This document shows positions 39,152-52,799 of a DNA stretch of 64,000 nucleotides, in pieces. Numbering within the stretch: the first letter of the stretch is position 1; every line of letters begins with the position of its first letter. The stretch lies in contig QZCP01000801.1 of NCBI GenBank assembly GCA_003956705.1, positions 45,078-109,077 on the forward strand, read 5' to 3'. The position numbers were made by a program, and so were the translations under genes. The notes beneath the pieces were generated by a model. The model saw only the letters and a list, made by a program, of their open reading frames with translations, searched no databases and had not been told where the DNA came from. The stretch comes from Brevipalpus yothersi. Taxonomy: Eukaryota > Arthropoda > Arachnida > Trombidiformes > Tenuipalpidae.

Positions 39152-39949
39152 CACATACACCCAAAACTGATTCTTCACCCAGATTCCGGATGCTAGCATC
39201 TTTGGTGACCACAATTCTGTTTCCATCTTGCATGTCCATGTGTCTATATTTTTCTTCTCTTAGCTAATCAATGCACTTTTGATATTTGTTTCCGTTGTTC
39301 AATTGTTTGTACCATTCGATTGCCACTCTTTTTTTCCCGCTCAATTATCCTGCCAGTCTATAAAGCCATACAAAATTAAGTCCATTCATTTGACCAAACA
39401 TTCTATATTGCTGATGAATCGATGAATTTTGCATTCTCTAATCATGCACACACAACAAATTTATATACCTTTAAAGTTACAATCCAATGTCAGCTTGGCA
39501 TTCTCACCATCAAATTTTCTCTTCTCCCCCCAATTCTCTTAAGCCATGTCCACCACCTAATGAACATTTATAAAACACACAAATTGCATCAAAAATAATT
39601 CAGTAAAATACAGACATGATCCCGAAATAATATTTTTTCCTTTGATTCATTGGAATGTTTGTTGCTTGAATAGCATCATTTTGATGTCACAACAATCGGA
39701 ATGAATGATATCAATTGAAGGACGTGTAGGCTCAAAGATTTCAGGGAAGGGTTTCTTTCTTTTGCGAATTGAAGATGAGAAAAAATTAGTCCTACTTTCT
39801 CAACAATACGGTCTCAATAGAGTGGAAAGTTTTTTCAATAAACAAGCTGATTCCAAATATTGATCAATAAAAAAAGTGATTGATTCAGAAACTAGAATTG
39901 AAAATTATTCTGGTATCAATTTAGAACATTAGACTTTTGATAAGCTTAA

Positions 39950-40738
<789 letters not shown>

Positions 40739-41599
40739 GAAGATCATGATTTGAAAGCAAGTATTTTGGCGCACTTTTCATGATCAGATTTGTCATCTGA
40801 ACGATACGAACAATATGAGTTCCATCATGAGTTGGATGAGTTTCTCTTATCGCTTCTGGGTACTTCACGGAAATATCCCTCTTACAGGAAGAGAATTTGA
40901 ATTATCTGATAAAATCTATTGGATATAGATTTTGTTCGAAATCAGAGGACATCAAAAGATAAGAGATTAGGACTAGCAGTTACTAGAGATTCATTTCGGT
41001 CCACTGGCTGAGATAAAACAATTCCGGCATATTACAGCCTCAAGCAAACAAGCATATGGCTGACATCGCCCCATAATTAAAGTGATTAACATCTCGTTAC
41101 GGTCATGGCTGGAAGAGTGTAAAGATGGTAGAAATAATTTCACTTCACCTATTATGACCGAAGTATATTCGAATCTCATGGAGAGAAAGAGAGACCACGA
41201 GAGAAGAGGTATATATTTTCAAACCTCATCATGGCCCGGTAGAATGAGCCCTCTTAACTAAAGTGAAATTGTTTCCTCATCTGGTGATGATCATGGTTGG
41301 AGAACGAAATTTTTGGAAGAATTTCATAATACAATGTAATAAAAATCTCATGATGATAGTATCGCGAAAAGAATCGCATTGGTTGTCGCATCATGGATTC
41401 ATGACTTTTTCCCAATATTTTTATCCTAATATGAGCCCCTCTAAATTGATTAAATTACTCATCCATCACTTTCTGGATGATTCTAATGGAATCAATCGGA
41501 AAATGAATATAAGATAGAGAAAATTTTTTGTCCCAACAAACATCATGCCGAAAGAGCAAATTGATTCTCAATCATTAATTCGTATGGTTTCATCCGAAA

Positions 41600-42800
41600 A
41601 AAGTCACATTCCTTTGCTTCGGTTAACTTAGCTAGTGAGAATTCAAGTAACGAAACTGGAATTTGGCCTTAATCTTGAATTAAATTGAAATCGAAGATCT
41701 TAAAAAATATCAGAACGAATTCAAGGGGCATGTTTTGGTCGACTAGTGTCATAAGATTTGTTAGTTAAAAGTACAATATTTACGTTATGTGAATGTTTGT
41801 TCTCATTTTCATCACATTAAAAAGAATAAAGCGCGAGTTGAAACTTTGTTTAAAAAACCTTAATGGGAATTAAGCTCCTCGGCATAAGGTCTGACTAATT
41901 TTTCAGATGGAATTTCAAATCTTGAAAGTTATTGTTTATGTATATTCATGTAAACAATATGCATTTGGACTTGTGTACTTCGAAGTTTTGAATTACATCG
42001 TTTCTTACAGCATTAGAACAATTCGAGTGAGAAAAAGATTTCACTGTATTATGGATGGAATTCAAACTCGAATTAAGTTTAAACGTAGAAGTTTCCACTG
42101 ATGGAGGCTTTAAAGGGTTTTTACAGGGTGTTAGGCTGTAATATCGGAAGCTCAGAGTGATTCAGACATATCAGAGCTTTGAGAAGAATCTGCTATTATA
42201 TCCATAAGTCTATCTTTAGCAGTGTAAATTGTGTTTAAGAATTCTTTAGAATCAAAAAACTTTTTGAACAATAGTTTAAAATAAATACTACTGTAAGATC
42301 CGTGAAGTGCTTAAACCTAGTATTTTGGCCAAATAAGAGTTTTCTTCATGCTTTCTGATATTTTCTAAAAGGATAGCTAACGAAACTTCAAGTGAAATGT
42401 GGCCTCAATCTTGAATCGAAGAATCGAAAAAATATCAGAACGAAAATGATCGGCTCATATCAGTCAACTAAAAAATCGTAAAATTTATTTGTTAAAAAGT
42501 TATTTAGGTTTCTTAGGATGTTTTCATGTCATCATGCAGTGAGTTCTGAAAATGTGGACTCTAACTGAAAGGAAAAATAGGAAAAAGTTCGGTAAAGGCT
42601 TCATGGAAATTAAGCTTTTCGAAAAATCAAAGCATGAGGTCTGAAGGCATAGAATCTTGCCTAAGATAGAAGTTATAGCATGTGTATATAACTTCCGAAG
42701 ATCAAGATTTCCTTCTGTTTTTGAGTTTTCTTCGAGAAAGAATAGCTAAAAACTTTACTAATTTTGATTTGAAATAGAAGTAAGTATCTTAGTTCTAAGT
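41600..42800. repeat. Diverged tandem duplication, unit about 0.73 kb
   Basis: The block near 41655-41900 (AACGAAACT..., CTCAATCTTGAAT-like, AAATATCAGAACGAA, GGAATTAAGCT, AAGGTCTGA) recurs in the same order at about 42380-42645. The segment before copy 2 (GAGTTTTCTTC ... GGATAGCTAACGAAACT, near 42335) recurs in weaker form at about 42720, hinting at a third partial copy. No coding capacity is seen; it may be a decayed mobile element or local duplication. Confidence 0.65.
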
Positions 42801-43524
42801 TTTAGTCTTCAATCGATTCTTTCATACTCAGCCGCTCAAATCAATATTGCAAAGTTATTACAAATTCGATAGGTAAAGTGAAATGGTTCTGATCAAGTGA
42901 TATAAAACTTTTCTACTCACTCTGGATGGTTCAATCAATTTTCCATCACTAATTTTAACGATAGTTGCTTTACTAGAGCCAGGATGGCAGTCATAAGTGG
43001 AAGTCATCGGACTTTATTGTAACGATCTTGAACTTGAATATATGCACAAGAGATGTACCGTTATTCAACTGGAGACAAGCCGCAAAAAGGTTTACCACTA
43101 TGAAAATGAATCCAATTTTGTGTTTTTTACGATAAACTCTCAGAAAATCCAGAATTTTCACAACAAATCCACTTGAATTGATTTTATTTCACCTTCAACA
43201 TGGATTGAAAAAGAATAATAAGAAGAAGCTCAAATTCGAATGCATCGCGAATCAAATGATGACAGTAAGCCACTTCAATTCAGAACACACAAACTATCAA
43301 ATGAACGGGTAAATTGTTTATTTAGTTCTGAACTTGATGACTGGAAGAAGATCAGAGAAAACTCGATGGAGTGAGAAGAGATGAAGAGTGAGATGAAAAT
43401 GATGAGAAGAGAAGATGAGGAGAGAGAGAGATAGAAGTAAAAAGATAGATCACAACAACTGTTACCAACTTTTCGACGCTAAAAATGAATCATTTCAGTG
43501 AATTAGAGGTAGATTCAGATGGCT

Positions 43525-43534
43525 AGAGAGAGAA

Positions 43535-43600
<66 letters not shown>
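43525..43600. repeat. (GA)n microsatellite
   Basis: GA dinucleotides with one GAAAGA interruption near the left end. Confidence 0.95.
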
Positions 43601-43604
<4 letters not shown>

Positions 43605-44734
43605 GATCAAGAAGAGTCTACCTTGTTGTTTGACTGTTCAGTGATGTTGAAAAAAGCTCACTTCATTCATATAATTGGAGCTCGTTTTTTTTTCAACGGA
43701 TCAACAGATTTTGGCCGACGTTCCAATATTCTCTTTCTTAATCCCTGTACGCTAGAATATAAACATTTACACCACCCACTTGATTGGTAACAATTTTTCG
43801 CTGGTCTTGAGCTATCGATTTGAATGGTGATCAAAGAATTCTCAAAATCGATCAAATAGTTGGCGCCGATCAAGTTCGAGCAGAATCAAAAAGAAAGAAA
43901 GAGAGAGAGAAAGGAAAGAACCGTTATGAATGCTCGCATTGCTCAGAATCGAGTAGAATGCTCGAGTCTAGGAGAACTGTGTTGCCGGTAGTTTGAATCG
44001 AACTTGATAAATGTGAAATGAATGGTATTCATAATCGTAAAAGTTAGATTTCAAGCTAAGAAATCTGTTTCTAGAATATTCAATTAAGAGGCATGGAATG
44101 GATTTGTTTATTTTCTTAGTAATTACCTTTCATTGGAGCATATTCTTTCTTCTTTCAAAAACATAGCTATCAAGGGTTGGAAGTTGCACACTATATGTAG
44201 ATCTTAGTTCATAAAATTTAGCTCGTTAAAATTAGTGGTGAGAAAAAGAAAACAAAGGGAATCATTGCTATTGACCTTCATATTCGCTTGGATTCCAGGA
44301 TGGGAAAGTGACAATGGATCACTATCGTTCTGTTTGATTGAAAAAATACGATGAAAAGTTTCTTAAGATTGAGAAAGTAAATTGATACAAAATTTGGATA
44401 GAAATCAAGAAAGTGTTCTATTGTAGTGTATAATATTTAGTATTGTTTTCAATCGACTCCATTTATAACCGAAAGTATCGTCCAAAAAAAATTTTCACTC
44501 CTCACATTGTACACTTGATTTCTTTTATCGATACTATTTCTATCGAATTCTTTGTCCTCACAATTCATGGCCCAATTTCTGATTTTCAAAATATAATAAC
44601 TGCCTTCTCTCATTGTATCTACATTTGCACTTGACTTGGCAATACCAATTTGGTGACCTCCCAACCCACTAGTGGTCAGTCCGAGGATTTGCAACCGCAC
44701 ACTCAAAATTACCGACGGGAAGTCCCAAAAACAG

Positions 44735-44768
<34 letters not shown>

Positions 44769-44976
44769 GAAACACGCGAAAGAAGAGAATATGGACTGAT
44801 GGAGGAACCACACTGGCGTCAGCCTTCGAAGATTGGTCAAGAGCGATGACTAACGTGAAGGGTTAAGTATCAGAGTCGTTCAATAGCGGGAAAGAGAGTG
44901 AATACTTTTCAATACTTCTCTGAAAAGGACAGTCCACGAGTAATGCTAATTGATTTATGGGTTCTTCTGATGTATG

Positions 44977-44980
<4 letters not shown>

Positions 44981-45034
<54 letters not shown>
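44981..45034. repeat. (GA)n microsatellite
   Basis: Pure GA dinucleotides. Confidence 0.95.
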
Positions 45035-45039
<5 letters not shown>

Positions 45040-46490
45040 GCGGCAAAAGAAAAGTATGGATGAAACCTAAATCCGATCTCAATCCAATTTTTGAGCTCCA
45101 TGACTGCAAGATTAATGTAGACTACAGTCAGCTTCGAGAGAGCGTTTGCTAGGACCTTGTACTCAAATTTTTCTCTTCTGTACCACTAATCTTGCGAGAT
45201 TATTCTCAATTTCATTTGGATAGATGGAATAGAGAGTGATGATACTTATTTTGAGCCCGATTTTGTTCAAATTCATCTATAGTTGTGGATAAAGATCAGA
45301 TCAAGAAGCATCGTATCAATGATGGATGAAAATTTTAATCTCACAATCTTTGTTTTCAAACAAAATGTTAGTAGTGAAATAAAACAAAACAAAGAGCTCA
45401 TGGTTATTTTCAGTTCAATGACCTCATGATGGTATGACAGCTGTTAAATGAAACAATCTCATCAGAGACAATGTTCACCTCACACTGTTCTTCTTACAAA
45501 GCAATCTGTGGAAAGTATCATAGAGAAATTGGCCTATGAAGACATGAGTAAACTTCTTTGTTCTCTCTGACACAAGTGCTGAGGAACCAATTCAAGATCA
45601 GAGTCCATCAAGGCATTGTGTGCACAGATTTGACCACGAAACTCCATAACTGGCTTGCAACTCTATTTTGCTCTGAGACCAGACTGACAGCATCAGATAG
45701 GTCATACTGTTTGTATCACCGATAGTCCAAAATTTTGGAATCAATGAAACTCTTTGTTTTTGGTCAATATTCTCTATTACTTGACCTAGTGATGCTTTCA
45801 AAGTGGTAGAGTTCGCGGTTAGGGTCCATTAGAGGAAGTGCTAGATGTCAACCGAGAGGCAAGTGGAAGGGAGAGAGAAAGAAAAGTGTCTCTGTGGAGA
45901 CAAGATGTGATTGCTTGACAGTTTTCTTGTGAAAAATTTGGCAAGCTTGACATAGCTTGAGGCCAATCTTGACGGAAGTTTGCTCATATTTTTCGTGCCT
46001 TTGGAACTCTCAAACGGTTGAGTTCCAGTGAAGTTTAGTGTAGGAGGAGATGAGACTTTCTTTGGCTTGAAGAAAACAGTGAGATATATAATAGAATGAT
46101 GAGCTCTTGTAGAGTATTTTTCCATGAAAGTCCATTACCACCAGAGAAAAAGAGCAGAAAAAAGAGTAAAGCAGGAAGTATTGAACAATATTATGGTGCT
46201 TTACCAATCATTAGTTCTCATTTATATGGGCAGTTGTCAAGCGAGAAAGATGGTTAATGATAAAATTGAATTCAGCTGCATGCAAAGGGGCTCAGCAAAC
46301 TATAACAAGGTATGCTTCAAACTTATTAATGTTGCATAAATATACATGATGTATATATATATATAATATATTGAGGTCCAAGGATGGCAGGCGATGAGGA
46401 TGGCAATGAGGATAAATTTTCTTTCAGATTTATAACAATAATCGAATGATCATGAAAAGGAAATGGAATGCATAGAGACCCTATTATATA

Positions 46491-49267
46491 TCATGATTGT
46501 GCAGGCTTTATGGGAACGCTGAGAGAGCCTTTGGGATGGGGAACATTTTGACCATAAAAATAAACTTGAACTCCAATCAGCAAGTCAATAATAATCTGGC
46601 ACACACCGCATACCACAAACGGCTTGGATATTTCCTCATCAAAAAGGAACACAATGGTCTTGTATAAATCTCCAGTAGCCCATAGAGCTACCATTATTTT
46701 GCTCAGACCTTTGGTTGATTTATTATGTTGATTCTTAATCAGTTGAGGTAAAGCTAGAGTGGATTCAACGAGAAGAGAAAAGTATCCAATTGCTTCCGTA
46801 TATGGTTTACACGCTTGTGTTCCATAGAATGAGTATGTGAGTAGCCCCAAAAGTACAGTGTAAGAAGCAGTGAATTCAAGATAAGATATGAAATCGGTCC
46901 AATCCCAAAAATATTTCATATCGAAATCTGTGGAAAGGTAGGGAAGAGAAATAGAAAATCGATCAAAATTACATGTTCGATAATAATTGTGAGCTCAAAA
47001 CGCAATAACGAAAAAAAAGAAGACAAAATCGATAGTTAGTGTAACATATGCATCTGATGTGATCAAAAAAAGAACAACTGCTGCTGGTATATGACCAAAA
47101 AAACTAGGACTATAAATGGGAGCAAGCATAAGCAAAATCAATCAATGACACAAAAGCCATATTATATATATATAGATACATGTACATGTATATATTGAGC
47201 ATACAGTGCACAGAGTATGTAGAGCAGGTTATTGGTTAAAAATTAAAATGCTTTCTTCGAGATAAAATTTAAGTGCACACTATCAGCACATACCCAAAAA
47301 GCGACGAATATTCGGCTCAGGAGGTTTGACTTCGTTATCTGTAGTAGATAGCCAATTAAGAATCATATTGGGTAGGATGTTAAGTGATTGAAAGAGAGAA
47401 AGAGAGGGAAAGAGGGAAAGAGAGAAAGAATGTTAGTTATAATTAATGGAAAGGTTAGTTTTTGTTAGTGCAATGATTGTTTTAGGATGATTGCGAGATT
47501 TTTTTTCGAAGCGTGAATCGATTGATGGAAAACTTTGTAAAAACATCATAATTAGAGTAGTTGAATGGAATCATTTTTTTCCTTTCAATACTAGCAAAAT
47601 TGGAGGTTTGAAGAGCAAAATTTTTCAACCACTCATCAACATCAATCTTCAACCAATCATTGTGATCAGTATTGATGACTCATATTGAATAGTAGAGAAG
47701 TTTATGATGAGGAAACAAGTGGGAGAGAGAACAGTGGAAAAAAAGAGAAAAATATGGTAGTAAATCATATTAGAAACGCAAAAATAATGGCTTGAATGTT
47801 GTTGATGATTACTAGCTATGAGTGATGGGTTTGATTCTCTAAAATTCTGAACAATAGATTGTTAGTTTTCTCACTCTACTTACAAACTGGTGGTTACAAT
47901 CAGCACCAGCAATATCAATGATAATAATAAATGGTAATGGTAATGTTCGAATGAATAAAACATCGATACGAACCGAAAAAATATCTGTTCTTGCTTGGAA
48001 CCAGAGTAGTTCGTTGTTTCACACGAACACATATTTCGATCATGGCGAACATTACAAAAATCATTATGAAGCTCTGATACAATAACACAACATTATACCT
48101 CTGTCCGATCCTGATTGAGAGAATGAGGAAAAAAGAGTAAAAATTAGAATGCTAATTCAATTAGAATTTGAGCAAATATTGATCTGAACGCAAATCGGTG
48201 GAGGAAAAACGATACAATTTACTTACCAGTAAAAAATACGGGTAATGTTGGCGATGAGCAAAATAAAGCAGACTAGCATTGAGAATCCTTCGGCATCATT
48301 TTTCTCACTTATTTCTAAATATTGAGGTATATACGGCAAAGCACCTCCAAACATGAGAAATAAAGAATTTACAAGATTCGCCACAACATAAATGGTGCTT
48401 TTGCTGGCCTCTTCTGCCATATTTAAATTCGGTAGAAGTTTGAAACCAAATTCTGGAGAGACAATCAACGGAATTCATGGGTAAAAAAGAGAAGAAACAA
48501 AAAAAGCAAAAAAAAAAATAAAATTCATTAGATCACAGTAAATCAAGATAGCTTGAAGGAATCATTATTATTATTAGCATTTCTATCGATATTACATTAT
48601 TTTACATAAACAGTGATGAAATCACTGTTCATCCACAATAACAAGAACGATCACATGGCTATCAAGTTGTATGTACAATCACTGATCAAATAGCAATGTT
48701 TTGGCGATGATTAACATTGTGAAGCTGGTGAAATAATACAGATAAGAGGAAGAAAAAAAAACCTTATCGACCAGCTTCGTTTGAGTTCAAGTGTCTCCGA
48801 TTCGTAGCCACACACACATACACATAGAGAGGGAGAAAGTAATGAGGAATCAATTTTGCTTGACACCATCATCATCATCATGAACAACGACAACGTCGAT
48901 CATTCAATGGTGACGACGACGTAACATGTATCCTGATGATCATGATCATCACCATCACCATCATCATGGAGATGGAGATGGAGCCTCGAAAGAAGTGAAT
49001 GTATTGTATGAGCTTCGCTGAGAGATATATCTTGGCGGTAAAAGGCATGTGTATGTTATGGTTGCCTGCGTGAATATATGTTTATGTACGAATAAACTTA
49101 CCATTTCGTTGTCCAGGTGTAATGACCACTGGATAATCAGTTAAAAGAGTTGTAATATTGGCAGAAAGTGAGAAATTTCCACCAATACCATATGAGGAGT
49201 TATTATTTTGAGTATCATTAATGTAAGATGCATTGGTTAAATCAAACGATGATATGAGTTGAGACAT
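46491..49267 (-). CDS. SLC66A2: PQ-loop transporter SLC66A2 (PQLC1)
   Basis: This seven-helix PQ-loop protein sits in endosomal/Golgi membranes; the mammalian orthologue PQLC1 has been linked to phospholipid trafficking. Exons in transcript order: 49267-49102, 48452-48227, 48110-47974, 47338-47294, 46927-46491; all are GT-AG with matching phase, about 336 residues. The first PQ motif is ALPYIPQYLEI with GFSMLVCFILLIANITRIFYW, continuing across the junction into the next short exon (IGQRYNVVLLYQSFIMIFVM). A 45-base exon encodes NEVKPPEPNIRRFL and joins DFDMKYFWDW, matching the family's RRxFLDFD linker. The second PQ motif is LALPQLIKNQ. The two short exons support the call strongly. Odd: the N-terminus is about 55 residues longer than expected and holds several N-glycosylation sequons. 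5' UTR exons are not identified. Confidence 0.9.
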
Positions 49268-50068
49268 TCATTCGAATTGTATGTGATGCTGAGGTGTACA
49301 CAGTAAGGCAAGCATCGATAAGGCCAATCCACATCACTTGTAAGGCAATTGGGAAAATGTATTTCCACAATGGTACACACACACTACATATGCATATATA
49401 CACTCACAAACTATTTGCTCATTTGAATATTACTACTGTTAGGGGTAAGTAGACAAAGTCATTAATTTTCTTCTCTCTCTCATTTGATTGCAGCTATCAA
49501 AGTTGATAGCATCAATGCTAGCTGCATGCCAACATCCAGAAAACTTTTCTGAGAAAAGTGTAAACAAAACTTTTGTTATCATGTGCTCAGTTCGTGCTGC
49601 CACCTTTTTTCGTTCGTTTTTTGGGTTCAAGTTTACCGTTAAAATTGGAAAAGTTTTTCTCCTTTTTTCGTTACAAAATAATCGTTATAAAGTTTAAGCA
49701 ATCAATTGAGAACAAATTGTATGAATATGAAAGAGAGATGGTGAGGTAGGGAAGTTTGCTCTGAATTCCAGAGAGAAGCTGGTTACGAGGGATGTGCAGA
49801 GTAATTACAGTGCAAAGCGAATAGAACGGAAAAACTTTGCAAGGCCAAGGGGACAAGGCAAGGATTGCGACATTTGACCAGTGGTACTGGTCACTTTGTA
49901 TGGTAAATTGTGGTGGAAAAAAAAATTAACAGTTTACTTTCTAATTTACGCCAATGTATTGCTCATGGTTCGATTATTTATTTTTGTTACAGTTAAACGA
50001 AGATTGAAAATGAAATAGCTGATGATTTTTTATCTTTCCAGGAATTGCTGATCCTATTTGGATTCAAA
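49268..50068. other. Region between the GH32 and SLC66A2 genes
   Basis: Both flanking genes are on the minus strand. The GH32 3' UTR with its AATAAA is at the right and the SLC66A2 promoter/5' UTR should be at the left. Nothing else is recognised. Confidence 0.5.
49977..49982 (-). terminator. Poly(A) signal of the GH32 gene
   Basis: The minus strand reads AATAAA here, about 90 bases past the GH32 stop codon and before the SLC66A2 start on the same strand, which is a fitting place for 3' end formation. Confidence 0.5.
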
Positions 50069-51834
50069 TTAATTCCAAATTGATTTAAGCTTATAGATTG
50101 TGGTTTTGATTATTTTCCCTTTATCTGCTACTATTGACAGTGAATTGAACATTTTGGTTGGAAAACTTTGAACGGTAAACGATGTTAAACCTTTGTCCCA
50201 AAATATTTCACTTAAACCAGCATCATGAATTATGTTGCAGGATACTTTCTTCTCTATTGAAACACGTTTCCCTGTAATTATTTTTTGAAATTCATCTGAT
50301 ACAGGATCTCCTGATTGTGATCGATCAATCGTTATTTTTCCATTATCACTCAGGGTGATGTTGACCATTTCGTCTTTCTCATTGCTCAGAGTTATATTCA
50401 AAGTTTTACCCAGATCAACCTTAATTTCAGCTTGCCATTGGTCAACACCAAAGTAGGCGATAACATTTTGAGAATCTTGTCCATATCCATATCCACGAAG
50501 CATATCGGAATCAAAAATTACACCATATCTTAGCATATTTAAATCTTTTATGGGATAAGTTCTCAATCGATAATCGGGACCACGATAAGTTTCCACAGCT
50601 TCAAGGTGTAAACTTCGTGGAATAGTTGCCTGTCCACGCCATGGTGATGTCGGAATTTGTGCCCCATAAGACCAATTGTTAGCCCAAGCAATGAACACAG
50701 GATATGGCTTGGGAGTTTTTTCATATGTGATTCCAGCATAATTATCTGGACCATAGTCTAGCCATAGAATTTTTTTAGGAGGATTGATATTGGTAAATTT
50801 GATTCCATCAAAAGTTCCGACAAAATATTGAGTAGCAGATCCAGTTATTGGCCCGCCAGGATTGATGCTGACAATTAGGACCCACAACTTTTTGCCATCC
50901 ACTTCGAATGGTATCAGATCTGGACATTCCCAAATGCCCACTTCACCTCTTTCACCATGACTACCTTGTAGTGGATTGGTGCCGAAAGAGCTCAAAAATT
51001 TCCAATTAATCAGGTTTTTTGATTTATAAAAACGTATCTGATCACCAGCAGCGATGAATGTTATGAAAAATCCATTGTAATATAGTATTTTAGGGTCCCG
51101 AAAATTTCTAAATCTTGGATTTTCAACTAGAACTGGATTTTTTTTGAATCTTCGATATGATTTGCCCCGATTATCGCTATACCAAATGTGTTGGGTTTCA
51201 TTGCCAAATTCAGCTTCTTCAGTACGAATATCACGTGTGAAAAAAGCAATGAATGGATCATTATCACTTGATTTCTATGAAGAAAGTTTATCAGAAAAAT
51301 TTAGATTATGGTGTTTGAGGTAGAGACAGTCATCGTTTTTATGATGAATTCTGACAAGATGGATGAAATTTTGGGCCCTGAAACCTACCTTGAGTCCAGT
51401 TACATCGTTTTCATCGATAACCACAGTTCCAGAAAATGCTGATCCTTCTTCAGTTGGATATAAAACAATTGGTTTATCTTTCCAGTGAATTAAATCTTTT
51501 GAGATGCTGAAAAGGAACAAAAAATCTTTTCTCAATCTCAAGATTACATCTAACAACTGGTGAAAATTTTAAATCAGTTTGTATTTGATCAATATTTCGG
51601 ATACCTGTGACCCCAATATACAGCAGTCGGATCTGGTACTGTATCATTTGGATTATACTGGTAAGAGAAGTGATATATTCCCAATTTTGGATCATAAACC
51701 ATTCCATTTGGATCATTCACCCATCCATAAGGAGGTGAATAATGCAACTGTGGACGATAAGGTTCTTGACGAGTGAGGAAACAAGTAACACTGTAGACAG
51801 TAGTTAGTGAATGGATAAAGAATAGGATAAACAT
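50069..51834 (-). CDS. Secreted GH32 beta-fructofuranosidase (invertase/levanase type)
   Basis: GH32 enzymes hydrolyse terminal beta-fructosyl bonds of sucrose, levan or inulin with retention. Exons in transcript order: 51834-51605, 51506-51389, 51274-50069; introns of 98 and 114 bases, GT-AG, phase-consistent, about 517 residues. A hydrophobic N-terminus (about 20 residues) suggests secretion, probably into the gut. All three catalytic motifs are present: WVNDPNG with nucleophile Asp41, FRDPK with Asp176 (transition-state stabiliser) and WECPD with acid/base Glu232. Also seen are FSGTVVIDEND, WLDYGPDNYAG and TSPWRGQATIPR, typical of the five-bladed propeller, followed by a C-terminal beta-sandwich. 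GH32 is not ancestral in animals; arthropod copies are explained by transfer from bacteria. Here eukaryotic introns and neighbours argue against contamination. Substrate preference (sucrose or levan) cannot be read from sequence. Confidence 0.95.
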
Positions 51835-52799
51835 GATATTGGTTCCGCTGATTATTTAATGAGCAAAGTTATTCACAAGAGAGTCACAAGAGAGATGATT
51901 TTTTCTTTCCCGAGAGATGTATTATATGAGACACAATTTCGACTAATTAATGATGATGAATGATGATGAGAAGAGTATCGTCCATGTGTGTAACAAAAAA
52001 ATTTGATCAACATCTGCCTTTGCATAAAAATCAGTGAATGAAATCTTTCCTCTGATGACTCTTTATCATAGTCGTTGGGGCCCATATTATTCCACATATT
52101 TTCATATTTTTAATCCTTTCATGTTCTTTCTGTTTTGCCTTCATCATTTTGCCCGATATAATCTCAAAACAAATGTAAAGACTTCAAGAAATGATAAGAT
52201 CCCACGTCATTGTGTCTAAATTTTTGCTTAAAATCTGCACTCAAATGTGTTCACTTTTAGAGGATGATTTACAATTCGCTCATTAAAAATTCGATTTCAC
52301 AAGTCATAACATCCATAGCCATGATCAGTATGATATTCCCTCAAAGAAATACACACATTTGAGTTCACACAATCAAATGTGGTGGTAAAAGCGAATGACA
52401 TCCATTGGATGTTATTTTTTACTTCATTTTCCAGCAAACTTCCAAACCCAGTTAAATCAACATCTCTAGAAACTTAAATCAATTGGTTCATGTTTATTGG
52501 GAAATTTTTATAATTTCAACTAACTCTGAAATAAATTTTATACTTTGTGTTCATCATTACCGAAATCATTTCTCAATTAATCGAAAAACAATTTGATATC
52601 ATTTTCATTCTCTTTCGCCAAACTTTTCTCACTTACACACACATCAAACACACTTGGACTGCTCACCTCGTTCTGCATGATGACACTACTCAAGCACGTG
52701 TGCCTTCTAATGTTTACAATTGTTGCTGTCCGTCTTTTTTGGCGAAATAAGTATTTTGATAATTTTATTCGATTTAGCCAATTGAGTTCATATTCCACA
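51835..52799. other. Head-to-head promoter region of GH32 and PHPT1
   Basis: About 0.97 kb between diverging start codons. No TATA element was clear. The plus-strand frame leading into PHPT1 is open from about 52593 and may be 5' UTR or an N-terminal extension. Confidence 0.5.

Noticed and set aside
39014..39239. Two overlapping minus-strand frames with Cys/Val repeats
   Set aside because: They translate the CA microsatellite and the CGAACACT minisatellite.
45598..46125. Two minus-strand open frames with mixed composition
   Set aside because: Looked for transposon or enzyme motifs and found none; no supporting splice sites.
50069..51834. GH32 gene as bacterial contamination
   Set aside because: Two phase-correct GT-AG introns, AT-rich host-like codon use and close animal genes on both sides argue for integration.
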